Translations under genes and position numbers: made by a program
Shown here: piece by piece, positions 7,472-18,100 of the stretch
How positions within the stretch are numbered: position 1 is the stretch's first letter
Layout: each line of letters opens with the position of its first letter
The notes under the pieces: model-generated
Seen by the model: the letters and a program-made list of their open reading frames with translations, nothing else
Database searches by the model: none
What the model was told of the DNA's origin: nothing
Assembly (NCBI GenBank): GCA_016716225.1
Contig: JADJWT010000001.1
Coordinates: 4,249,737-4,313,736 of the forward strand
Direction of reading: 5' to 3'
Source: Ignavibacteriota bacterium
GTDB lineage: Bacteria > Bacteroidota > Ignavibacteria > Ignavibacteriales > Melioribacteraceae
Length of the DNA stretch: 64,000 nucleotides

Positions 7472-8101
7472 TCATTTAATATTTCCTTTTTGTTGAAGAT
7501 AGAAATTTGCGTCGCTAAATATTATATTTTCCTCACGATAAATGTGCAATTTCATCGTTTCAATAATTGCTCTACCTTGATCAAAGACAACTTGGAAAGT
7601 AATATTCCTTGATTTTTCATCCGGAAGTTGAGAGCCTAACCCAAGAAAATTAAAAACAACTGCAGCTGCTTGAGCAACCTTTAAGTGTTCATCTTCAAGT
7701 ATATCTATTCCGGTATAAGAGGAATTTACAAAATTATACTCCTTTTTTTCTATCATCAGCCTCTTAACAAAGGGAAAAACCTCTCGTTCTTCTTTCTGAT
7801 TATGCAAAGGAATTGTATGATCCATAAATTCAAAAAAATTTCTGAAACTAATATTTATATTTTCATTAAAAATCCAATTTTCACTTTTCCAATTATGTAA
7901 AGCCACTTCAAATTTATCAAGAATCTTATCAAATAATTTATGCTCATCTACCAATTCTTGTAATAAGGGATGAAGTTTATCATATAAAATTGGTTGTGAA
8001 TTAGGAGGGTTATAAGCATCGGGTGGATTCATTGGAGAAAATTCTTCTTCAGAATTTTTATCGACAATTTTCTGTATTTTTTCTGAACCTAGGTTATTCA
8101 T
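7472..8101 (-). CDS. Hemerythrin HHE-domain protein
   Basis: 209 residues, soluble, without a signal peptide. Candidate di-iron ligands sit in a four-helix pattern: DEHK near residue 53, a helix with HTIPLHNQKEEREV near 95-108, EDEHLK near 137 and LHIYREEN near 186. The spacing fits the HHE cation-binding domain (H-HxxxE-H-HxxxE). Such proteins bind oxygen, NO or iron. It is the last gene of a short co-directional run, doxX-ric-this gene, with gaps of 44 and 47 bases, which suggests an operon for nitrosative or oxidative stress beside the nitrate reductase genes. It lacks the N-terminal CC motif of its neighbour, so it is not itself a RIC protein. Confidence 0.75.
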   Translation of the reverse strand: MNNLGSEKIQKIVDKNSEEEFSPMNPPDAYNPPNSQPILYDKLHPLLQELVDEHKLFDKILDKFEVALHNWKSENWIFNENINISFRNFFEFMDHTIPLHNQKEEREVFPFVKRLMIEKKEYNFVNSSYTGIDILEDEHLKVAQAAAVVFNFLGLGSQLPDEKSRNITFQVVFDQGRAIIETMKLHIYREENIIFSDANFYLQQKGNIK

Positions 8102-8148
8102 TTACTGCACTCTTATTTATCTTTTAATGATTATTTAAAAAATATTTA

Positions 8149-8898
8149 TTAATAAATCCTTGATAAATTACCAACTAAATTTTCCTCGAGAAAAATTGCC
8201 TTGGGAAATAAAATGTTATTTTCCAAATGAATGTGTAAATGTAAATCATTTTCAAATTCATCAAGTTTTTTGAATGTTATATTGTAAGTATTACATGCAT
8301 CTTCAGGCAATTCATAATTATTTGTTATTGCGCGTATTTTTTTAAGTAGATTTCCAGCATTTTCATGTTCCATAATCATCATTGAAATAGGATTACGAAC
8401 AGTACCAAAAGGTGATGGATCAATTTTTGTATTATTCTTTTGTGCATTTGAAAGAGAAAATATATAGGGGAATAAAATCCGTTCTTCTTTCATTAGGTGA
8501 TGCTGTAGTTCTTCAGATGCATCATTAAAATATTCTTCAATCTTAAATAATTCAGGATGAGAATCACCATGAACTTTGGCAATTTTATTAGTAAATTCAG
8601 TTAGAATAGGTATATTTTCTTTTACGTATTTATGATGAATATTAATTATATAGTCTGTTAAAAAGCCAATTTCCCATTCCTTATAGTTTTGTACACTCTC
8701 AACCGATTGAAAAATTTTCTTCTCCAATTCTTTTGATAATTCTACAACTTTAAGGTTTTTATCATTGCAGACTTCAGAAATTGTCTTATTTCCACCGCAG
8801 CAAAAATCAATATTATATTTCTTGAATACTTCAGCAGTTTTATAATTATCTTTTACTATTTCGCCAATAGTAGATTTTAAATCTATTATATTGTTCAT
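8149..8898 (-). CDS. ric: RIC-type iron-sulfur cluster repair di-iron protein (YtfE/ScdA/DnrN family)
   Basis: 249 residues. The N-terminal ScdA_N segment (about 5-60) contains the signature DFCCGG with C33-C34. The C-terminal hemerythrin-like domain shows H-rich helices: INIHHKYVKE near 110, LQHHLMKEER near 138, EHENAG near 180 and HLHIHLENN near 220. RIC proteins repair Fe-S clusters damaged by NO or peroxide and are often encoded beside denitrification genes, as here downstream of nar. It is flanked by doxX and a hemerythrin gene in the same direction. A cysteine-less paralogue is encoded at 55521-56258. Function is inferred from the family; the motif assignment is secure. Confidence 0.9.
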   Translation of the reverse strand: MNNIIDLKSTIGEIVKDNYKTAEVFKKYNIDFCCGGNKTISEVCNDKNLKVVELSKELEKKIFQSVESVQNYKEWEIGFLTDYIINIHHKYVKENIPILTEFTNKIAKVHGDSHPELFKIEEYFNDASEELQHHLMKEERILFPYIFSLSNAQKNNTKIDPSPFGTVRNPISMMIMEHENAGNLLKKIRAITNNYELPEDACNTYNITFKKLDEFENDLHLHIHLENNILFPKAIFLEENLVGNLSRIY

Positions 8899-8942
8899 TT
8901 TTTCCTTTATAAATAAATTATTAATATTTAATAAAATTTAAT

Positions 8943-9374
8943 CTAATATGGTTTTACTTTTCTTTTTTCTAAGTAAGAATCAACTGATAGAATTCCAGAA
9001 CCAAACAGAAAGAAAATCACTAAAAGCACCAAAACTAATGTTGAAAGTTCAAGAGATTGTTCAACGCGTGCTAATCCTTCTTTTAAATGGAATAATAAAA
9101 TTGCACCTAATAAAACTGGAATTTGAAGTAAAGCAGATAAACGAGTTAATAAACCTATTCCTAATAACACTCCACCAATTATATGTATTACAATTACATA
9201 GGAATACCACCAATACCATTGATCTGATCCAGTCAATTTTGTAAAAACCGAAGGTTCAACAAAAAGTATTATTCCCCGTACAAATAGAGCAAAACCCACA
9301 AATATTCGTATTAGAGAAAAAGCTGTATCTATATTTTTTTCAAACCATTTTTTTAACGAAAGATATGTATTCAT
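8943..9374 (-). CDS. DoxX family membrane protein
   Basis: 143 residues with four hydrophobic segments, beginning with a short amphipathic helix (LKKWFEKNIDTAFSLIRIFVG). The pattern L-R-x-x-V-G-x-x-L, then G-G-V-L-L-G-I-G-L-L-T-R in the middle, is characteristic of the DoxX/SURF4-like family. DoxX proteins are small inner-membrane proteins sometimes tied to quinone metabolism or redox stress. It is the first gene of the run doxX-ric-hemerythrin and starts about 1 kb after the narK stop. A specific role cannot be read from the sequence. Confidence 0.8.
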   Translation of the reverse strand: MNTYLSLKKWFEKNIDTAFSLIRIFVGFALFVRGIILFVEPSVFTKLTGSDQWYWWYSYVIVIHIIGGVLLGIGLLTRLSALLQIPVLLGAILLFHLKEGLARVEQSLELSTLVLVLLVIFFLFGSGILSVDSYLEKRKVKPY

Positions 9375-10406
9375 AAATGCTCCAAATCATTTTGTTTTGA
9401 AATTGATAATTAAGTAATAGCCAAAATAAAGTGAATCTAAAGTAATAAATTAATCGAAAATTGGAACAGCTATAATTTGTTGAGTATAATTCGTATTTCA
9501 AAAACCAATGTCAATTTTATTTTTTAACTACAAAGACAACCTAAATCATTTTAAATGTATATTTTTTCTTTAGATTAAAATATTTATAAAATCGTTTTGG
9601 TTGGATTTTATTCAACCAAGAACAATTTTTGTATATTTAATTGATCATAATTTGGAATTTGTCCAATAACTTTGATTAACGATTCTTGTTTTTTGATAGT
9701 AAATTCATGATAATTGACAAAAAATAATTCTGCATTTTTACTACTTGGAATCAAATTTTTTGTATTCTTGAGAACTAAAATATTCAATCTTTTATAGAAT
9801 GATGATTAATGAAAGCAAACCAAGTTTAATTCAAAATCCTTTTATCTTTTGTCTATTTGCAGAGTGGCAAAACAATCATTGCATTATTAAATACACTAAT
9901 AACAAATCATTAAATGCACCCACAAAAATTACTAATTAATTTTTAGCACTTGGTATGTGGTTCTTGGTTAATTACGAGTACTGAACAGGCTCCTTTTAAG
10001 AATTGATCTTACCCTTATTAAAGAGATTTACAACATATTACTTAGTAAAAGAAACATGTGGATACCCTTATCATTTTTTGTTAATGGGCGGCATATTATG
10101 AAAGATACCCATTAAAATATAATCCACTTTATTGGTTAGTAGTTTCGTCTCTTGGCTTGTATAAATCTTGTACATTTAATATGGATAAATCAATTAAGTT
10201 GTATTTTTGACAAAGTTCCAGAATATTATATTTACATTGAATTATATTTATATAAACATCGAGTTTAACTTTTTCTGGATTAATGAGCTCAATGTAAATA
10301 GAAATTAAAATTTTTTACATTTAAACAATAAGTATAAAGTGACTTTTCTTCAAAAAAAAATTATTTTTTATTTTTATTAACCAAAATTTCAAAGAACATA
10401 AGTTAC
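9375..10406. other. 1-kb gap without a recognisable gene
   Basis: Between narK and doxX, AT-rich, with no frame longer than a few dozen codons that looks coding. Nothing resembles an RNA gene or a clear FNR/NarL-type site. Part of it (about 9900-10200) is less AT-rich and could be a decayed gene, but I cannot identify one. Confidence 0.4.
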
Positions 10407-11897
10407 TTAACCTGCTGATTCAAACTTACTTGTAAGTTCCGGTAAATTACTATTAAGCATTTTTGTAACAACTGAAGTAAACCAACTAAAACAAATAATT
10501 GATAGAACTAAAACAAGAAACCAACTTGAAGTCCATATTCCTGTGAGAGTAAAAGTATATCCAAAAACGATCGGGAAGAAGAATCCACCCAAACCGCCTA
10601 GAACTCCAATAGCACCACCAACTACACCAACTTCATTTGGAAAATACTCCGGAATGAACTTGTAAACACCTCCCATTCCAATTCCCCACGCAATCCCTAT
10701 TAAAAAAACTAATCCAGTAAAAATCCAAACATTTGCCTGGAAGAAAATTCTTGTAACTCCCCTAGCAATAAGTTCCTTTCTCTTGACTACTTTTCCAATT
10801 GAAACAACTGGTTCCTGCCACGATTCAATTTTTGGTAAAACTATCATATTATTATTTTCATGATGGGGCTTAACACCTTTTTTCATAAACTCAACTTTGG
10901 TTCCATCTATTTCAATAAAGTTTTCTTCTACCCTTGTTATCTTACCATCTCTATTTGCAATTACCCCATATCCTGGCGAATAGATTTCCATTCTTGGAAA
11001 AATTAAAAGAAAAGATAAAATAATTGATGCTCCGAATACACCATACATTACTTTTCGCGCACCAAACATATCAGAGAGCCAACCCCCAAGTGCTCGGAAT
11101 AGCCCTGCTGGAACACTAAAGAGAGATGTTAAAAAACCAGCTGTAACTAGCGGAAGATAATAAGCATTGACGTAATATGGAATAAGCCATTGAGAAAAAG
11201 CTACAAAACACCCAAATACTAAAAAATAATACAAACCAAATCTCCATGGCCGTATATTTTTTAATGGATCGAATAATTCTTTAAATGATTTCCTTTTATT
11301 CGGAAATTTGTTTTGTGTAAAAACAACGAAAAGAATACCAGTAAAAGCTAAGATCACCGAATAAATTTTTGGTAACGTTCTCCAACCTTCAATGAAAGTA
11401 TTATTTTCAGTCAATATCTCTAAAAGACTTGGGGCAAATAGTACTGTTAAAGCGGTTCCAATATTACCCACTCCAAAAATTCCTAATGCAGTTCCCTGTT
11501 TGTCTTTGGTAAACCATAAAGAAGTAAAAGCAATTCCACTTGCAAAGCTAGCGCCAGTAAGTCCAAAAAGAAAGCTTAGAAACGCAAACACTTCAAAACT
11601 GTTTGCAACACTTAATAGAAACATTGGGATGCTGCAAAAGAACAGCAATGCGCTGAATACAATTCTTCCTCCATACTTGTCTGTCAACATTCCAACGGGA
11701 AATCTAAATATAGAACCAGATAAAATTGGAAGCCCAAGTAACCAACCCACCTGAACACTATTCCAATTATATGTTCCAGTTTCCACAAGGAATGTTACTA
11801 ATACGCCGTTTATTGTCCATGCAGCAAAACAAATCATAAATGCAAACGTATTTACAAACAAAATTTGATATGATTTCTTAATTGAATTTTCGATCAT
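10407..11897 (-). CDS. narK: Nitrate/nitrite transporter, NarK type (MFS)
   Basis: 496 residues with about 12 membrane segments. Two nitrate-signature-like glycine motifs are visible, GIFGVGNIGTALT near residue 140 and GVLGGLGGFFFP near 434. The two substrate-binding arginines have clear counterparts in FRFPVGMLTDKYGGR and GLFRALGGW. About 80 residues between roughly 303 and 385 are hydrophilic and look like an inserted soluble domain, which typical NarK proteins of about 400-460 residues lack. It is transcribed with the nar genes, 158 bases after narI. It probably imports nitrate and/or exports nitrite; the direction cannot be told from sequence. Confidence 0.9.
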   Translation of the reverse strand: MIENSIKKSYQILFVNTFAFMICFAAWTINGVLVTFLVETGTYNWNSVQVGWLLGLPILSGSIFRFPVGMLTDKYGGRIVFSALLFFCSIPMFLLSVANSFEVFAFLSFLFGLTGASFASGIAFTSLWFTKDKQGTALGIFGVGNIGTALTVLFAPSLLEILTENNTFIEGWRTLPKIYSVILAFTGILFVVFTQNKFPNKRKSFKELFDPLKNIRPWRFGLYYFLVFGCFVAFSQWLIPYYVNAYYLPLVTAGFLTSLFSVPAGLFRALGGWLSDMFGARKVMYGVFGASIILSFLLIFPRMEIYSPGYGVIANRDGKITRVEENFIEIDGTKVEFMKKGVKPHHENNNMIVLPKIESWQEPVVSIGKVVKRKELIARGVTRIFFQANVWIFTGLVFLIGIAWGIGMGGVYKFIPEYFPNEVGVVGGAIGVLGGLGGFFFPIVFGYTFTLTGIWTSSWFLVLVLSIICFSWFTSVVTKMLNSNLPELTSKFESAG

Positions 11898-12055
11898 ATT
11901 TTGTATGTCCTAGAAGTTAGCATTACTCAACAATTCTCAAATTTATTAGAATTCAAAAATGAATTTATCAAATAACCCAAATGTGTTTTCGTTCATCTAT
12001 CTTTCTTGATAAATACTTTTTCAGATCAAAAATTTCAGACTTCATATAAATATCA

Positions 12056-12784
12056 TTAATTATTTTTAGGTTTATTTATATTCCAACTTGATTTGGGATT
12101 TCTAACATTCTTTCTGTCCCAGTTCCAAATAACTTTTTGATAAGGTCGCCATAAATAACTTAATGGAAAAACAAGTAAATGTACCAAACGAGTAAATGGA
12201 ATTATCAAAAAAATAAAAAATGCAATTATTATGTGTAGCTGAACTATAAAAGGAAGCATTGCAACTGCATCTATATTAGGATAAAAAGTAAATATTGATC
12301 TTAGATACGGTGAAAGTATAGTGGCGAACCAAGACGAACCCCATCTATTAGAATAAGCAACCCAAAGTCCAAAAAATATTTGAGATAATAATAGTAATTC
12401 TAAAATGATGTCCATAATATTAGTAACTTTTCTCAATCGGGCATCTGATATTCTTCTATAAAATAAATTACTTAAGCCGACTAGTGTAAGTATTCCCCCA
12501 GTGAAAGCTGATATTTCAAGGATTATCAATCTTGCGGGCATTTGATTCCAAGCTAAAATTGAAGATGGAAATAAAAATGCTGTTAAGTGTCCAAAGAATA
12601 AAAACAAAATCCCCCAATGAAAAGGTACAGATCCCCAGTATAATTTTCTTGTTTCCAAAAATTGAGACGATAACGATGAGAATTTAAACTTTGTCGCTTT
12701 ATATTTATAGATTGTTCCAACAAAAAACAGCAACAGAGCTGCGTATGGTAAAACAATAAAAAAAATAATATTAAATATATTCAT
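12056..12784 (-). CDS. narI: Respiratory nitrate reductase gamma subunit (cytochrome b)
   Basis: 242 residues with five membrane helices. The four histidines that bind the two b haems are all in place: H56 and H66 in FHWGILFLFFGHL, H184 and H202 in QLHIIIAF...RLVHLL, almost the same numbering as in E. coli NarI. The subunit takes electrons from quinol and passes them to NarH. The gene starts 5 bases after narJ ends. The C-terminus is basic and probably cytoplasmic, as in the family. Confidence 0.95.
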   Translation of the reverse strand: MNIFNIIFFIVLPYAALLLFFVGTIYKYKATKFKFSSLSSQFLETRKLYWGSVPFHWGILFLFFGHLTAFLFPSSILAWNQMPARLIILEISAFTGGILTLVGLSNLFYRRISDARLRKVTNIMDIILELLLLSQIFFGLWVAYSNRWGSSWFATILSPYLRSIFTFYPNIDAVAMLPFIVQLHIIIAFFIFLIIPFTRLVHLLVFPLSYLWRPYQKVIWNWDRKNVRNPKSSWNINKPKNN

Positions 12785-12789
12785 TTAAG

Positions 12790-13461
12790 TTACCTTAATT
12801 TTTCTATAGACAATTCCTTTGTAATTTGATGAGTGTAATTATTATCAAATATCCGATCTACAGTAAGTTCAGGAAAATCATTATGCAGCATAAGTAGTAA
12901 TGTTTTAATAGTGTAAATGTATATTAAGCTATAAGATTTATCATGATCTATCAATGTTTTATGATGTTTTTGATAAATATTTCTTTTTTTTTCAATGTGT
13001 ATTAAATCAAATTCCGATTCAATTTTTTTTAAAGCTGGATAAAGAATATATGAAATAATATCTTCAAGTAATTCTTCATTTTCCAATTTTGGCATTAACT
13101 TTATTACGTTTGGTAAATGATCAGCTAATTCATTCCCACATTCATTTCCGGCTTTTTTATGCTCTTTACTCAAATTAACAAGCAACTCCCCTCTTTTATA
13201 ATCATCACCAAAAAGCACGTATCCAAGATCAAGAGTAGTTAATGCCTGAACATCAAAGGAACGTGTGTAGATTTCTTCCCAAGATTTTTTATTAATAATT
13301 TTTGAAAAATCACAAAAGTTATTAAAAATTTTTGAAGCTTCTGGATATTTAATAGTTAAATATTCTTGAACCTTTTCAATTTTTTCAATCAAGGAACTTT
13401 CAGGATATGAAAACACATCAGCATAAATCTCATAACTTTTTAAAGCTTCTCTATTTAACAT
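12790..13461 (-). CDS. narJ: Nitrate reductase molybdenum cofactor assembly chaperone
   Basis: 223 residues, all helical, soluble. It matches the TorD/NarJ chaperone family in length and layout: an N-terminal SYEIYADVFSYPES (the NarJ 'LLxYP' region), a central acidic helix and DLGYVLFGDDYKRGELL. NarJ inserts the molybdenum cofactor into NarG and helps it mature before membrane attachment. The start codon overlaps the narH stop by one base and narI follows after 5 bases, so it is firmly in the operon. Confidence 0.9.
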   Translation of the reverse strand: MLNREALKSYEIYADVFSYPESSLIEKIEKVQEYLTIKYPEASKIFNNFCDFSKIINKKSWEEIYTRSFDVQALTTLDLGYVLFGDDYKRGELLVNLSKEHKKAGNECGNELADHLPNVIKLMPKLENEELLEDIISYILYPALKKIESEFDLIHIEKKRNIYQKHHKTLIDHDKSYSLIYIYTIKTLLLMLHNDFPELTVDRIFDNNYTHQITKELSIEKLR

Positions 13462-15014
13462 TAAAGTCCTCTCTGTGGAATCTCTCTAAAACCAAATCCA
13501 GTTGATCCTTTTACATCACCTGTAAATTCCATCATTTCGATTGCTTGTTCACGATGCGCTGGTGGAATATTGAATCTATCTTCAAATTTGGCAAGGGATG
13601 TTAATCGATATATGTCATCTGCAGTTTCTTCGTTTAAGTTTACTTCTGTTAAGGAAACTCTTGCTAATTCCGCATTAATATCACCAACAGTTATGTGTCT
13701 GCGATGAATCCTAACAGCTAATTGTTTTTTAAGTACTTGAATTAATTTTTCTTCATTTCCCGTACCAAATAAATTTGCCATATATTTAATAGGAAATCTA
13801 GCTTGATCAATAGTTTGAATTATAGAGTTTGAACTAGTGTTATATTTGTAATGTTTATTCCAAAATTTTGCAATAGGATCAAGTTTCTCTGCCTGCGTTG
13901 AATTATCGGTTTCTGTTAACGATGCCATAATAGGCATCATTGGAGGAACATAAAATAGCATTGGCAAAGTTCGGTATTCTGCATGTAGCGGAAGTGCCAT
14001 ACCCCATTTTTTAACAAATTTATAGATTGGTGAAGTTTGTGCAGCTTTTAAAGTTGAATCCGCAATTCCGTTTTTCTGTGCAAATTGAATTACTTGTTCG
14101 TCATACGGATCAAGAATAAGATCAAGCTGACTATTTATCAATTCGTTTTCAGGTACTGAAGCTGCGGCTTCAATTTTTTCTGCATCATATAACAAAACTC
14201 CTAAATAGCGAATTCTTCCCACACACGAATGCATGCATGCAGGGGCATATCCAGCTTCTAATCGGGGATAACATAAAATACACTTTTCAGATTTCCCAGT
14301 ATTCCAGTTATAGAAAGATTTTTTGTACGGACAAGCTGAAACACACATTCTCCATGCACGGCAGACTTTTTGATTTATTAGAACTATGCCGTCTTCACCT
14401 CTTTTGTAAATTGCGCCGGATGGACAAGATGCAACACAAGCAGGATTTAAACAATGATTGCAAATTCTTGGTAAATAAAACATAGCCATTTTTTCCAATT
14501 GAAACATTGCTTCACATTCAGCTTCTGTTAAATTCTCTAAATTGGGATCCTGACGGGCATATTCTAGTGTACCGCTTAAATCATCATCCCAATTTGGTCC
14601 TCCTTTTATATCAATCTGTTTTCCAGTAACCAGCGAGATAGGTACAGCAGTAGGCTGATCATTGCTTGCAGGAGATTCTATTAGGTCCAAATACTTATAT
14701 GTCCAAGGTTCATAATAATCATCAAGTACCGGCAAATAAGGATTGTGAAAAATATTAAGTAACCCTTTTAACTTCCCTGATCCGCGAAGATTTATTTTAT
14801 CATTACCATTTCTCTTCCATCCACCCTTATAAATGTCTTGATCTTCCCATTTGGTTGGGTAACCAGTTCCGGGTTTAGTTTCAACGTTGTTCCACCACAT
14901 ATATTCAGCACCCTTCCTGTCTGTCCAAATATTTTTACATGCAATCGAACAAGTGTGGCATCCTATACATTTATCTAGATGAAATACCATTGCTATTTGT
15001 GATCTCACATCCAT
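13461..15014 (-). CDS. narH: Respiratory nitrate reductase beta subunit (iron-sulfur)
   Basis: 517 residues. The first cluster motif is C16-x2-C19-x2-C22-x3-C26 (CIGCHTCSIAC). Further groups are CNHCLNPACVASC, then CRAWRMCVSAC and CILCYPRLEAGYAPAC. The Trp in place of a cysteine in CRAW marks the [3Fe-4S] centre typical of NarH. NarH carries four Fe-S centres linking haem b in NarI to NarG. It lies 142 bases after narG and overlaps narJ by one base. Length and residues match the family throughout. Confidence 0.97.
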   Translation of the reverse strand: MDVRSQIAMVFHLDKCIGCHTCSIACKNIWTDRKGAEYMWWNNVETKPGTGYPTKWEDQDIYKGGWKRNGNDKINLRGSGKLKGLLNIFHNPYLPVLDDYYEPWTYKYLDLIESPASNDQPTAVPISLVTGKQIDIKGGPNWDDDLSGTLEYARQDPNLENLTEAECEAMFQLEKMAMFYLPRICNHCLNPACVASCPSGAIYKRGEDGIVLINQKVCRAWRMCVSACPYKKSFYNWNTGKSEKCILCYPRLEAGYAPACMHSCVGRIRYLGVLLYDAEKIEAAASVPENELINSQLDLILDPYDEQVIQFAQKNGIADSTLKAAQTSPIYKFVKKWGMALPLHAEYRTLPMLFYVPPMMPIMASLTETDNSTQAEKLDPIAKFWNKHYKYNTSSNSIIQTIDQARFPIKYMANLFGTGNEEKLIQVLKKQLAVRIHRRHITVGDINAELARVSLTEVNLNEETADDIYRLTSLAKFEDRFNIPPAHREQAIEMMEFTGDVKGSTGFGFREIPQRGL

Positions 15015-15156
15015 ATTATTATTCTTATATTGGTGATTTTTTTGTTTTTATATTTAAGTATGTTCATTAATTAGTATCATTAAATTCCATCGAATTAATT
15101 TCAACTTTGGTTATTACTTAAGAAAAATTTATTTTCATTTTTTTCAATTTCATAAA

Positions 15157-18100
15157 TCAGAAATTTACACTAGTCATTTTTTTTACATATACATGAGTAT
15201 CTCTATTAGGTGCTGTTGGACCCCAATAATTGAAATGAAAAGAAAATTGACCATACCCTCCAGCAAGCAAATTTGGTTTTAAATGTGTTCTTGTTATACT
15301 ATTGTTTCCGCCTGCTCGTTTATTACCACGTATTTCAGATTTAGGGATCGTAATAGTCCTTTCAACTGTATGATAAACAATGCAGACACCTTTAGGAATT
15401 CTAGAACTTACAACTGCACGAGTGCAGTAAACGCCGTTATCGTTAAAAACTTCCACCCAGTCATTATCTTTTATTTCTAATTCATTTGCATCAGCTTCAC
15501 TTAACCAACAAGGTTCACAACCTCTCGATAGGGTGAGCATTCTAAGATTATCCATGTATGTTGAATGTATATGCCATTTTCCATGTGGAGTCAGACAGTT
15601 TAAGGCTTTGCCTTTTATTTCTTTTGATGTTTCATTTAAATCTCCGAAAGCTTCAGGTTTTGGCGAAGGTTTATACGTTGGAAGATGTTCACCATATTTA
15701 ATATACATTTCATGATCAAGATAAAAATGTTGCCTACCTGTTAAGGTTCTCCAAGGTACCAATCTTTCAATATTATAAGTGAATGCTGAATAAGCTCTTC
15801 CATTATTCATTAAACCCGACCATACCGGTGAAGTATTATATCTTCTCGGCTGCGCTTGTAAATCCTTAAAGTTTAATCTTAAATCTTTAGTTCCTTCAGC
15901 CAAATCCGCTAGAACAAGTCCAGACTTAACTTCCATATATTTGTATGCACGTTTAGTTAGTTCTCCATTAGTTAATGAAGAAAGATGAAGTACTGCGTTA
16001 GCAGCAGAAATTGCTTCTTTGAGAGATGGATAAATTTTTCCATCAATTTTTTCCTTAGGGAAATGGTTCGAAATTAGCATTTCTTCATAAAAATCTTCAC
16101 AATTATAATAATTTCCATGAGCACTAAGTCCTGTCTTCTTAATATTTTCTCCTAATGAAATAAATTTATCGTATATCTTTGTATAATCTCTTTCAATAAT
16201 AGAAATTTTGTGCATTGTTTTACCAGGAATAGCTTCGCATTCATTTGTAAACCAATCATTTATTCCCGACTGAGATATTTCATCAGGAGAATCATGCGAA
16301 AGAGGGACGGTAACTACATCAATTTGCGGTTGATTAAAATTAACTTTTGCAAGTTCACTTGTTTTTAATGCAACTGCCTTAAAAATTTCCCAATCAGATT
16401 TTGATTCCCAAACTGGAGCAATTGCCGCTGATAGAGGATGAATGAATGAATGCATATCTGTACTATTTAGATCATCTTTTTCATACCAAGATGCAGCTGG
16501 TAAAACAATATCAGAATATAGAGCAGATGAATCCATTCGAAAATTTAAATCAACAACCAAATCCATTTTGCCTTCGGGCGCAACATCATGCCATTTTACT
16601 TCTTCTGTTCGATCTTCACTATCTTTTGCAATCAAATTGGAATTAGTGCCAAGATAATGTTTTAGAGCATATTCGTGCCCTTTCATACTTCCTGAAATTG
16701 CATTACCTCGCCATATATACCACACGCGCGGAAAATTTATTTCATTATCAGGATCTGCAATTGAATATTCAATTTCTCGTTTCTTTAGTTTTTCTAAAAC
16801 ATAATTTTTAATATCTTCTGCATCATTACTGTGTGCTTCCTTTGCTATATTCAAAGAATTTTTATTGAACTGAGGATAAAACGGCATCCAACCCATTCTC
16901 ACAGATTTGAAAATCAAATCCCCCATATGTTTATTAGTTAATTCATTTTTGGGACCTGTGCTATAATCCGATGTAAGACCATCATATCGATATTGACAGG
17001 TATTTATATAATGCCAGATAGGTGTTTGCTGAAGCCGTGAACTGTTTACCCAGTCTTTTGCAAATGCAATTGCACCCCAAGAGTCCGATGGTGCAAGTTT
17101 TTCTTGTCCTACATAATGATTTAAACCGCCACCGTTTTTACCGATGCATCCACAAAGCATTAAAGCCATAATACCAGACCGGTACATAAGGTTATTATGA
17201 TACCAATGATTTACTCCAGCACCGATGATTATCATGCATTTACCTTCGGTAATTTGCGCCGTATTTGCCCATTCTCTAGCGTAACTAATTACTGTTTGTG
17301 AATCAATACCTGTAAATATTTCTTGCCAAGCTGGTGTATAAGCAGAATCTTGATCCGAATAATCTAAAGGATAATCTCCATTAAGTCCTCTGCTAACTCC
17401 ATATTGCGCCATGGTTAAATCATAAACAGTGGTAACGACAATTTTTTCACCGATTTTATTTTTGATAAATTTTACTGGAACACCACGATTGCGATTTTTA
17501 TTCAAGCCATATTCAACAAATTCTACTTGATATATATCATCATTATCATCAATGAAAGTAAGCATAGGATCATACTTGGAATTATCAGCAGAATTTTCAT
17601 ACTTCATATTCCAATTTCCTTTATCCTTATCCCATCTATGACCTACGCTTCCTTTCGGCACAATAAGTCTTCTTGTTTGCGAATCAATATTTAGGAATTT
17701 CCAATCACCGTTTGAAATATTTTGATATTCTTCAATTTGATTTGCACGTAATAAACGACCTGGTTTATAAATTCCTTTTTCGTTGTTCAATTCTACTAGA
17801 TAGCTAGAGTCTGTATATTTTTTTACATAATTTATAAAATATGGTGTTTTCTTTTCATGATGAAATTCATTTAAAATAATGTGAGTTACTGCCATCCAAA
17901 AAGCACCATCACTTCCCGCATGTAAAGGTATCCACTGGTCCGCATATTTAGCAACTTGATTAAAATCAGGTGCAAACACAACTGCTTTTGTTCCATTATG
18001 ACGTGCCTCTGCGAAAAAATGACAGTCAGGCGTTCTTGTCATATTAAGGTTTGCTCCCATTACCGCAATCATTTTTGAATTGTACCAATCTGCGCTTTCA

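Noticed and set aside
8948..9244. Plus-strand open frame opposite doxX
   Set aside because: The minus strand encodes a clear DoxX protein; the opposite frame has no ribosome binding site or recognisable domain.
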